A stretch of 64,000 nucleotides of DNA from Microbispora corallina (GTDB taxonomy: Bacteria; Actinomycetota; Actinomycetes; Streptosporangiales; Streptosporangiaceae). Under the pieces are notes generated by a model. The model was given only the letters and a program-made list of their open reading frames with translations, ran no database searches and was not told the DNA's origin. The translations under genes were made by a program, and so were the position numbers. The stretch spans positions 117,631 to 181,630 of the forward strand of contig NZ_BOOC01000031.1 of assembly GCF_016863035.1 (NCBI RefSeq), written 5' to 3'. Shown one piece after another: positions 52,080 through 61,268 of the stretch (positions are counted from its first letter, which is position 1; each line of letters starts with the position of its first letter).

Positions 52080-52178
52080 TGTCAGCCAGCCCAGCGTCCC
52101 GCAGTGCCGTGGCGGATGCTCTACGAGACCGCCGGGCGGTCCGAGGAGATCCTCGGCGTGAACATCGAGGACGTTGGA
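52080..52178 (+). pseudogene. Fragment of a tyrosine recombinase/integrase
   Basis: The frame reads VPWRMLYETAGRSEEILG and then VNIEDV, the R-box region of phage-type integrases (usual form LYETAARAEEVL), where the Arg is catalytic. It breaks off where the MFS promoter begins. It marks a past integration or transfer event at this place. Confidence 0.6.
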
Positions 52179-52193
52179 GCTGGGGCAGTTGCT

Positions 52194-52199
52194 ATAATT
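52194..52199 (+). promoter_or_regulatory. Extended -10 promoter of the MFS gene
   Basis: TGC-TATAAT, a perfect consensus -10 with the extended TGn, unusual in this GC-rich sequence. No good -35 is seen 17 bases upstream. The transcript should start about 52206. Confidence 0.7.
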
Positions 52200-52208
52200 C
52201 ATGAGTCG

Positions 52209-52249
52209 GCCTTCGGCGCGCCAGGTTGGGTGCGCGCGAAGGCTTTTTT
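52209..52249 (+). terminator. Terminator-like leader hairpin overlapping the MFS ribosome-binding site
   Basis: GCCTTCG (52209-52215) pairs with CGAAGGC (52237-52243), extended by CGCGC/GCGCG across one bulge. Six T follow at 52244-52249, and ATG at 52251. The Shine-Dalgarno GAAGG (52238-52242) is inside the right arm. The structure could stop transcription and hide the start of translation. Confidence 0.75.
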
Positions 52250-52250
52250 C

Positions 52251-53471
52251 ATGCCTAGTCACACATCTGCCTCCGGCACATCTCCCACCACCTACCGTGA
52301 CCTGCTCCGCAACCGTGAATTCGGCGGCCTGTACGCCAGCTTCACACTGACGGTCGCCGCGAGCACGTTGTCGGGCTTCGCGCTCGGCACGTTGGTCAAC
52401 CAGCAGACCAAGTCCCCGTTCCTGACCGCTGTGAGCATGTACGGCGCCACCTTCGCGACGGTACTCGGTGCGCTGACGCTGATGTCGGTCGCGGACGGAA
52501 GCCGTCCTCGCCGGACCCTCGTCGCGCTCCAGTGCGTCTCGCTCGTAGGTGTTGCCGCACAGGCGGTTCCAGGGCTGTCGCTCGCCGCCCGGTTCGGTCT
52601 GCTCCTTGTACTGGGGTTCTTCCAGTCCCTGGGAACGGGGGCGCGGATGGGGCTGCTCGCCGAGGTGGTGCCGACCTCCACATATGCACTGGCACGTTCG
52701 CTGATGAACATCACCTCAGGCGGTATGGCCATCCTCGGCTACGCCATTGGAGCCGTACTGCTGCGGTACCTGAGCCCGCAGGAGGTCTTCGCCGTCGCAA
52801 CGGCCCTGACCGGCGTTGGATTGATCATTCTGGCGGCGACTGTCCGGGAACACTCGATCCGTCTGACCCGTCGCCCTGGACTGCGCCAGACCTGGACGAC
52901 GAACATCGAGCTTTTCTCCCACTCCGGCCAACGCGCGCTGCTGCTGAACCTATGGGTCCCCAATGGCCTGATCGTCGGCTGCGAGGCCCTGTTCATCTCC
53001 TACGCCCCCCATCACGCCGGCGTCTTCCTGGCCGCCGGATCGGCAGGCATGCTCCTCGGTGACCTGACGATCGGGCGACTGCTCACCGCCGAGCAGCGGC
53101 GCCGCCGCGCATTCGCCCTGCGACTGCTGCTCGCCGTCCCCTACCTGCTGTTCGCCATCCATCCGCCCGTGCTGGTGGCGACAGCCGCGGTGTTCATCGC
53201 GAGTGTCGGCTTCGCCGCCACCCTGCCGCTCCAGGAGCAGCTCCTGGAGTTGACCCCTGATCCGGTCCGTGGCCAGGTCCAGGGAGTCGAGTCCGCCGGC
53301 CGGATGACGTGGCAAAGTATCGGCGCCGCTATCGCCGGCGGCATTGCCCAGCACTTCACCGCCGGCACGGTCATCACTTCTGTGGCCGCCGTCTCCATCG
53401 CCGTCACCGTTTTCTCCCGGCCTTTCGTGCTCCGCGCCCGAGCCGTCCGTGTCGAAGCGGCCAACGCATAG
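52251..53471 (+). CDS. MFS transporter
   Basis: 406 residues, about 12 membrane helices (for example GFALGTLVNQQTKSPFLTAVSMYGATFATVLGALTLMSVADG with the A-motif-like loop DGSRPRR). ATG 52251 is chosen because the attenuator-like hairpin and its Shine-Dalgarno end right before it; an open frame continues upstream only through the integrase fragment. It has a lower third-position GC than its neighbours. A drug or metabolite exporter is likely, but the substrate is unknown. Expression is probably induced at the leader. Confidence 0.85.
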   Translation: MPSHTSASGTSPTTYRDLLRNREFGGLYASFTLTVAASTLSGFALGTLVNQQTKSPFLTAVSMYGATFATVLGALTLMSVADGSRPRRTLVALQCVSLVGVAAQAVPGLSLAARFGLLLVLGFFQSLGTGARMGLLAEVVPTSTYALARSLMNITSGGMAILGYAIGAVLLRYLSPQEVFAVATALTGVGLIILAATVREHSIRLTRRPGLRQTWTTNIELFSHSGQRALLLNLWVPNGLIVGCEALFISYAPHHAGVFLAAGSAGMLLGDLTIGRLLTAEQRRRRAFALRLLLAVPYLLFAIHPPVLVATAAVFIASVGFAATLPLQEQLLELTPDPVRGQVQGVESAGRMTWQSIGAAIAGGIAQHFTAGTVITSVAAVSIAVTVFSRPFVLRARAVRVEAANA

Positions 53472-53491
53472 AGACCCCCACGAGGTTGCGA

Positions 53492-53521
53492 GCGGCGGGC
53501 GCGTGCGGATGCGCCCGCCGC
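53492..53521 (+). terminator. Terminator of the MFS gene
   Basis: GCGGCGGGCGC (53492-53502) and its complement (53511-53521) with an 8-base loop, followed by GTTTC; 21 bases past the stop. Confidence 0.65.
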
Positions 53522-53602
53522 GTTTCGCTACTCGTCGACAGCGTCCGGGGCACGAAGAGGTCCTCGACCTCCGTCACGTGCCGGTCGGCGCGTGCCCGGG
53601 GG

Positions 53603-53795
53603 TCATCTCCGCGTCAGCGCCATCACGCCTGCGGCGGCGGCCCAGACGCCGATGAGCGACCCGACCGGGAACAGGGGGTCGAACCGGTCGGTGAACGCGA
53701 TGGTCACGGAGGCGAGCGCGAAGGCCAGCCCGCCGACCAAACCGAGCGCGAGCGTGATGCGGTTGCCGACGGTCCGGGTGATGCCGCCGGCGACG
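53603..53795 (-). pseudogene. C-terminal fragment of a two-helix membrane protein
   Basis: Minus-strand frame with two membrane helices (ITLALGLVGGLAFALASVTIAF and GSLIGVWAAAAGVMAL) ending at TGA 53603. Upstream it runs into sequence that belongs to the histidine kinase on the other strand, so the gene has lost its beginning. I cannot name the family. Confidence 0.5.
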
Positions 53796-54209
53796 GCGGA
53801 TCTTCGCGAACTGGCCCGCGGCCTGCATCCCATGGTGCTCGCCCAGGACGGTCTGGAGGCCGCGCTGGCCGCCGTTGCCGACAGGTCCGCCATCCCCGTA
53901 CGGCTGCGGGTGAGCGTCGGGAGCAGACTTCCGCGCGAGATCGAGGCGACGGCCTACTACCTGGTCAGCGAGTCGATCACGAACGCGGCGCGGCACTCGG
54001 CGGCGAACGTGGTGACCGTCGACGTCGCCGCGGGTGACGACGGGTTGCGGATCGCGGTGAGCGACGACGGCCGCGGCGGTGCGCGGCCCGCGGCGGGCAG
54101 CGGCCTCCAGGGGCTCGCCGACCGGGTCGCCGCGCTGGGGGCCAGGCTCGAACTCGACAGCCCCGCCGGGGCCGGGACGCGGCTGAGGACGGTCCTGCCA
54201 TGCGGGTGA
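53796..54209 (+). pseudogene. Truncated sensor histidine kinase (NarL-type partner)
   Basis: 138 codons remain: the end of the dimerisation domain (ADLRELARGLHPMVL) and an intact-looking ATPase domain (N box in SESITNAARHS, G1 DDGRGGARPAAGSGLQGLADRV). The phosphoacceptor His, sensor and membrane parts are missing; the sequence changes abruptly to the opposite-strand membrane fragment at about 53795. It still overlaps the response-regulator gene by 10 bases. Without the His it cannot be a normal kinase. Confidence 0.75.
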
Positions 54210-54847
54210 TCGTCGCCGATGACGCGCTGCTGTTCCGGGAGGGGATGACGCGCATCCTCACCGAGATGGGGTTCGAGGTGATCGGCCTGGCGCGCCACGG
54301 CGCCGAGCTGGTCGGCCTGGTACGCCGGGATCCCCCCGCCGTGGTCATCACCGACCTGCGGATGCCGCCGGGCTTCGCCGACGAGGGCATCGAGGCCGCC
54401 ACCGAGATCCGGTCGTTCGCCCCGCACGTGGGACTCATGCTGCTGTCGCAGCACGTCGAGGTGCACCACGCGCTGCGGCTCATGAACGACTTCGACGGCG
54501 CGGTCGGCTACCTCCTCAAGGACCGGGTGTCGGATCTCGGAGCGTTCGCCGTCGACATCCGCAGAGTCGCGGCCGGCGAGGTCGTCATCGACCCGGAGCT
54601 GGTGTCGCGGCTGGTCGGCCGTCGCCGGGAGCACGATCCCCTCGCCGAGCTCACCGATCGCGAGCGCGAGGTCCTGGCGCTGATGGCCCAGGGGCTGACC
54701 AACGCGGCACTGGCCAAGGAGCTGTTCGTCAGCCCGAAGACCGTCGAGGGCTACGTGCGCAGCGTCTTCACCAAGCTCGGTCTCGCACCGGGCGAGCGGG
54801 AGCACCGGCGCGTGCTGGCGGTGCTGCAGTTCCTGCGCAAGCACTGA
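54200..54847 (+). CDS. NarL/FixJ-type response regulator
   Basis: 215 residues from ATG 54200. The receiver has acidic DD near the start (VIVADDALLFREGM), phospho-Asp in VVITDLRMPP, and Lys in GYLLKDRVSD. The LuxR-type helix-turn-helix lies at about 148-205 (LTDREREVLALMAQGLTNAALAKELFVSPKTVEGYV, in parts). Its kinase partner is truncated, so the protein may be silent or use another kinase. Confidence 0.9.
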   Translation: MRVIVADDALLFREGMTRILTEMGFEVIGLARHGAELVGLVRRDPPAVVITDLRMPPGFADEGIEAATEIRSFAPHVGLMLLSQHVEVHHALRLMNDFDGAVGYLLKDRVSDLGAFAVDIRRVAAGEVVIDPELVSRLVGRRREHDPLAELTDREREVLALMAQGLTNAALAKELFVSPKTVEGYVRSVFTKLGLAPGEREHRRVLAVLQFLRKH

Positions 54848-54893
54848 CCCGCTCGACCGGTACGACCACCGTCTCCTTTCACACCGCCCGCGA

Positions 54894-56885
54894 TCACCGG
54901 CCGACGGGGTCGGCTTCCGCCGGGGTGAAGCCGAACACGTCCCCGTAGAAGGACAGTTCGGCCTCCAGCGCGGCGACCATGGCGGCGCGGCCGCGGAAGC
55001 CGTGACCCTCCCCCTCGAAGAGCAGGTGGCGGTGGGGCACCCCCTGCTCGGCCATCCGTTCCAGGAACCGCTTGCTCTGATCGGGCGGGCAGATCACGTC
55101 GTCGGCGCCCTGCAGGAGGAGGAACGGGGCGGTGACCCCCGCGGTACGGGACGCCGGCGACCGCTCGTGGTAGCGCTCCGGCACGGACGCCGGGGGCCCG
55201 ACGAGCGAGTCGAGGTAGTGCGCCTCGAAGTCGTGGGTGAGGCCCCGGGCCAGAGACCACAGGTCGAGCACCGGGTAGTAGAGCGTGGCGCACGCGTAGA
55301 CGTCGGTCGCCGACAGGGAGACCGCGGCCGTGAAGCCGCCCGCGCTGTGCCCCCGGATCGCCAGGCGCCCGGCGGCGGCCAGCCCCTCCCGGACGAGCGC
55401 GCGAGCGACCGCCGCGCAGTCGTCGACGTCCACCACGCCCCACTGGCCGCGCAGCCGCTCCCGGTACGCGCGCCCGTAGCCGGGGGTGCCCCCGTAGTTG
55501 ACGTCGACGACGCCGATCCCCCGCGACGTGAAGTAGGCGATCTCCAGGTTCAGCGTGAGGGGCGCCCGCAGCCCGGGGCCGCCGTGGGCCCAGACGACAT
55601 ACGGAGGCCGTTCGCGCTCGGGGCCGGTGACGTCCCGGTTGCGGGGCTCGTACACGTGGGCGTGGATCGGCCGCCCGCCGGGGCCGGTGAACACGCGCGA
55701 CACCGGCTCGGGAAGGAACGCCGCGTCGACCGGGACGCGGGGCGCCGGGTTCACCGGGCGGCCCGTCGCGGTGGCCGTGTCCACCTCGACCACCTCGTAC
55801 GGCGACCGGCTGCCGGCGGCGACGCCCACGACGCGGCCGCCGGAGGCGTCGAGGTGCGGCAGCCACTCGGTCCAGGGCCCGGCCACGTCGACCGGCGCGC
55901 CTCCGGCGGCGTCCAGGACCGCCAGGCGCTGCGCCCCGGTCCCGTGCAGCACGGCGACGCGCCCGCCCGGCAGCGGGACGAACCAGCGCAGGCCGAGGCG
56001 CTGGCAGCCGGCGACGTCCTCCTCGGCCGGGTGAAGCGCCTCGGCGGCGCCGGTCCGCGGGTCGACGCTGTACAGATTCCACCAGCCGGTGCGCTCGCAG
56101 GCGGCCAGCACCCGCCCGTCCGCTCCCCACTCGGCCTGCGCGACCGGATCCCCCGGCCCGCCCGTCAACGTGCGGACCCCCCGGGCCGTGCCGTCCGGGC
56201 CGATGTCGGCGATGCGCAGCTCGGCGGCGTCCCACGGCATGTGCGGATGATCCCAGGCGAGCCAGATCGCCTGCCGCCCGTCCGGGGAGAACCGGGCGCC
56301 CGAGACGAAGCGGTGCCCGTCGTCGCACACCTGGCGCACCGCGGATCGGTCCCCGGCGGCGGACCCGTCCAGCGGGACGGCGACCAGCAGCCGCCGCACG
56401 TCGCCCGGACCCTCTCCGGTGAACTCCTCCAGCACGCAGCGGACCTCGCCCCGGGCCAGGTCGATCTCGGGCTCCGCCCAGCGCAGGCCGCCGCCGATTG
56501 GCGAGACCGGGGTCAGCGGCCGCGGCCGGGCGTCCGGGACGTCCGGCTCGTACGCGTACAACCGCTGGTCGGCGTGGTGGACGAACACGGCCACCACGCC
56601 CCGGTCCCCCGTCGCCGCCGCCCAGGGCCGGCCGCCGTACTCGATCACCCTGCTGCGGACGTTCCACGGGGCCGGCAGCACGGAGACCGCCGATCCGTCC
56701 CGCGTCCGCCGCATGAGCACGGTGCGGCCGTCCTCCCCCGGACGCGGCTCGACCCACCAGATCTCGTCGCCGACGAGACCGACGTACGAGGGGAAGGCCG
56801 GCTGCCCCGCAGTCATGCCCGTGGTCGCCAGCTCCGCCGTGATCGGCGACGCCCACGACCCGTACGGCGCGGGAGCAGCGCTCAT
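54894..56885 (-). CDS. S9-family peptidase (prolyl-oligopeptidase/acylaminoacyl type)
   Basis: 663 residues from ATG 56885 with AAGGAGA upstream. N-terminal beta-propeller (repeats such as RFSPDGRQAIWLAWDHPHMP), then the alpha/beta-hydrolase domain: nucleophile RGHSAGGF at about residue 515, Asp in LQGADDVICPP, His in EGEGHGFRG. No signal peptide, so cytoplasmic; it would trim short or N-acylated peptides. It stands alone on the minus strand and is divergent from the first VOC gene. Confidence 0.9.
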   Translation of the reverse strand: MSAAPAPYGSWASPITAELATTGMTAGQPAFPSYVGLVGDEIWWVEPRPGEDGRTVLMRRTRDGSAVSVLPAPWNVRSRVIEYGGRPWAAATGDRGVVAVFVHHADQRLYAYEPDVPDARPRPLTPVSPIGGGLRWAEPEIDLARGEVRCVLEEFTGEGPGDVRRLLVAVPLDGSAAGDRSAVRQVCDDGHRFVSGARFSPDGRQAIWLAWDHPHMPWDAAELRIADIGPDGTARGVRTLTGGPGDPVAQAEWGADGRVLAACERTGWWNLYSVDPRTGAAEALHPAEEDVAGCQRLGLRWFVPLPGGRVAVLHGTGAQRLAVLDAAGGAPVDVAGPWTEWLPHLDASGGRVVGVAAGSRSPYEVVEVDTATATGRPVNPAPRVPVDAAFLPEPVSRVFTGPGGRPIHAHVYEPRNRDVTGPERERPPYVVWAHGGPGLRAPLTLNLEIAYFTSRGIGVVDVNYGGTPGYGRAYRERLRGQWGVVDVDDCAAVARALVREGLAAAGRLAIRGHSAGGFTAAVSLSATDVYACATLYYPVLDLWSLARGLTHDFEAHYLDSLVGPPASVPERYHERSPASRTAGVTAPFLLLQGADDVICPPDQSKRFLERMAEQGVPHRHLLFEGEGHGFRGRAAMVAALEAELSFYGDVFGFTPAEADPVGR

Positions 56886-56984
56886 CGGTTCTTTCTCCTT
56901 CGCATCGTCGGGCCTGACACGGCGGATCAGGAATCCCCGCCGCATAACGTATCTTGCGGGCCAAACCGCCACAAAAGACACCGG

Positions 56985-57030
56985 TCAGGAATCGAGAAGC
57001 GCCGGTCAGCGGGCCGCAACTAGCCTGACC
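56985..57030 (+). promoter_or_regulatory. First copy of the VOC promoter box
   Basis: TCAGGAATCGAGAAGC (56985-57000), 13 bases, CCGCAACTAGCCTGACC (57014-57030), including a TAGCCT -10-like hexamer. The same two blocks at the same spacing lie before the second VOC gene. The first block is probably the site of the AraC regulator at 60029. Confidence 0.65.
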
Positions 57031-57069
57031 ACCCCGGGTCGACGCGACCCACGACTCCAAGGAGTGACG

Positions 57070-57426
57070 ATGAGCGACTCTTCCACCGAGGGAATCAAGA
57101 CCGTCCTGCACCCCGTGTCCGACCTGGCCAAGGCCAAGGAGGTGTACGCCGCCCTGCTGGGCATGGAGCCGCAGCACGACAGCGCCTACTACGTCGGCTT
57201 CGACGTCGCCGGCCAGCACATCGGGCTGGTGCCGGGCGGCGGGCCGCAGGGCATGAGCTCGCCGGTCGCGTACTGGCACGTGCCGGACATCGAGGCGAAG
57301 CTGGCCGAGGTGACCGCCGCAGGGGCCGTCGTGAAGGAGGCCGCGCACGACGTCGGCGGCGGCCGCCTGGTGGCCACCGTCACCGACCTCGACGGCAACG
57401 TCCTCGGCCTGCTCCAGGATCGCTGA
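57070..57426 (+). CDS. VOC-family protein
   Basis: 118 residues from ATG 57070 with AAGGAG upstream. LHPVSDLAKAKEVYAALLG and a second half ending ATVTDLDGNVLGLLQDR are the VOC pattern. It is the first member of the AraC/VOC module and carries the promoter box in front. The leader is about 37 bases. It differs from the second VOC protein of the module. Confidence 0.85.
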   Translation: MSDSSTEGIKTVLHPVSDLAKAKEVYAALLGMEPQHDSAYYVGFDVAGQHIGLVPGGGPQGMSSPVAYWHVPDIEAKLAEVTAAGAVVKEAAHDVGGGRLVATVTDLDGNVLGLLQDR

Positions 57427-57565
57427 GCGGCACGTGACGGCGGCGCCGAACGCGACCCCGGCCGGCGTCGGCCGGACGGGCGTCGCGCCCGGCGGACGCC
57501 GCCCATCAGGTAGACAGTGGACTGTCGCCGCGACCGCGGCCCCCGCCCACTGGGACGGAGAGAGG

Positions 57566-59956
<2,391 letters not shown>

Positions 59957-60028
59957 CCCGGGCCGCGGAGGGGCCGCTCGCGCGGCGGCCGGGTGGACGA
60001 GCCGCCGCCGACCTGGGAAAATGCAGAC

Positions 60029-60496
60029 GTGCACCACAACCGCTCCACACCCCACGACGTCGTTCCCCCGCAGCGCCTGCGCGACCTCGCGCTGCTGCGG
60101 CGGGTGCGCGACCGGATGGACCGGGAGTACGCGCGGCCGCTGGACGTCGAGGCGCTCGCCCGCGGGGTGAACATGTCGGCCGGGCACCTCAGCCGGGAGT
60201 TCCGGCGCGCCTACGGTGAGTCGCCGTACGCGTATCTGATGACGCGGCGCATCGAGCGGGCGATGGCGCTGCTGCGCCGCGGCGACCTCAGCGTCACCGA
60301 GGTCTGCTTCGCGGTCGGCTGCTCGTCGCTGGGCACGTTCAGCACCCGGTTCACCGAGCTGGTCGGGATGCCGCCAAGCACCTACCGGCGGGAGGCGGCG
60401 CGCGCCACGGCGGGTCTGCCATCGTGCGTGGCGAAACAGGTGACGAGGCCGATCAGGAATCGAGAAGCCCCGCCCGGCGCGCCGCAACTAGCCTGA
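60029..60496 (+). CDS. AraC-family regulator of the VOC module
   Basis: 155 residues from GTG 60029. It is nearly only the DNA-binding domain: LDVEALARGVNMSAGHLSREFRRAYGESPYAYL and SVTEVCFAVGCSSLGTFSTRF are the two helix-turn-helix units (shown by their ends). There is no sensor domain, so it may respond to redox or simply be level-controlled. Its last codons overlap the promoter of the second VOC gene. It is the natural binder of the repeated box. Confidence 0.85.
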   Translation: MHHNRSTPHDVVPPQRLRDLALLRRVRDRMDREYARPLDVEALARGVNMSAGHLSREFRRAYGESPYAYLMTRRIERAMALLRRGDLSVTEVCFAVGCSSLGTFSTRFTELVGMPPSTYRREAARATAGLPSCVAKQVTRPIRNREAPPGAPQLA

Positions 60497-60498
60497 CC
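60453..60498 (+). promoter_or_regulatory. Second copy of the VOC promoter box
   Basis: TCAGGAATCGAGAAGC (60453-60468), 13 bases, CCGCAACTAGCCTGACC (60482-60498). The TAGCCT at 60489-60494 ends 7 bases before ATG 60502, so the second VOC message is probably leaderless. Confidence 0.65.
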
Positions 60499-60501
60499 GG
60501 C

Positions 60502-60912
60502 ATGGACATCACCATCCACACCTGCGCGCTTCCGCACGACGACCCGGAGGCCTCCCTGGCCTTCTACCGCGACACGCTCGGCTTCGAGGTCCGCACCGAC
60601 GTCGGGCACGGCAGGATGCGCTGGATCACGGTCGGTCCTCCCGGCCAGCCCGGCACCTCGATCCTCCTCACGCCGCCGGCTGCCGACCCTGGAATCACCG
60701 ACGAGGAGCGCCGCACGATCGTCGAGATGATGGCCAAGGGCACCTACGGCTGGCTCCTGCTGGCCACCCGCGACCTCGACGACACGTTCGAGAAGCTGCA
60801 GGCCGGCGACGCCGAGGTCGTCCAGGAGCCGATGGAGCAGCCGTACGGAGTCCGCGACTGCGCCTTCCGCGACCCCGCGGGCAATCTGCTCCGCATCCAG
60901 GAACTGCGCTGA
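60502..60912 (+). CDS. VOC-family protein (glyoxalase/bleomycin-resistance-like)
   Basis: 136 residues. HDDPEASLAFYRDTLGFEVRTDV starts the first module; GVRDCAFRDPAGNLLRIQELR ends the second with the conserved Asp-Pro-x-Gly-Asn. It is the usual target of a neighbouring AraC-type gene in actinomycetes. No ribosome-binding site, consistent with the leaderless promoter. A thiol- or metal-dependent conversion of reactive metabolites or drugs is inferred. Confidence 0.87.
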   Translation: MDITIHTCALPHDDPEASLAFYRDTLGFEVRTDVGHGRMRWITVGPPGQPGTSILLTPPAADPGITDEERRTIVEMMAKGTYGWLLLATRDLDDTFEKLQAGDAEVVQEPMEQPYGVRDCAFRDPAGNLLRIQELR

Positions 60913-60934
60913 GGGGTCGCTGTCGGCGACGTTT

Positions 60935-60952
60935 TGAGTAGGGGTGTACTCA
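60935..60952. promoter_or_regulatory. Palindrome upstream of the membrane/propeller operon
   Basis: TGAGTA-GGGGTG-TACTCA, perfect 6-bp arms, about 60 bases before the GTG at 61014. A possible operator or part of the promoter. Confidence 0.5.
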
Positions 60953-61013
60953 TCCCCACGCGGCGCGCCTCATGTGACGGTGGTGCGTGTCTCACTCAGC
61001 GAAGGGTGGCCGC

Positions 61014-61268
61014 GTGGAAAGCGAACTGTTCCCCATCGTCAGCGGAATCCTGGCCGGACTGCTGATCGAGCTGGTCCGGCCCTCGGCCCGGCTGTGGGCC
61101 GGCGGGCTGCTCGCGCTCGTCCTGGGCGCTCTCGCCACGTTCGTCAGCGGGGAGTTCGAGATCAGCTGGGCCTTCCTGCTCTTCGACATCCCGCTCGTCG
61201 CGGTCACCTCGTTCGCGACGATCTGGGCGGTCCGCCTGCTTCGCCGCCGGTCGGCGGAACGCTCGTGA
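61014..61268 (+). CDS. Small membrane protein coupled to the propeller gene
   Basis: 84 residues from GTG 61014, GAAGG at about 61001-61005. Two membrane helices (PIVSGILAGLLIELV / LWAGGLLALVLGALATFVSG) and a third hydrophobic part (WAFLLFDIPLVAVTSFATIWAV). I know no family. Its stop overlaps the next start (GTGA), so it is made with the large propeller protein and may anchor it. Confidence 0.7.
   Translation: MESELFPIVSGILAGLLIELVRPSARLWAGGLLALVLGALATFVSGEFEISWAFLLFDIPLVAVTSFATIWAVRLLRRRSAERS

Noticed and set aside
52104..52250. An upstream in-frame extension of the MFS gene
   Set aside because: The extension is the integrase fragment plus the promoter and hairpin, and would be untranscribed from the TATAAT promoter.
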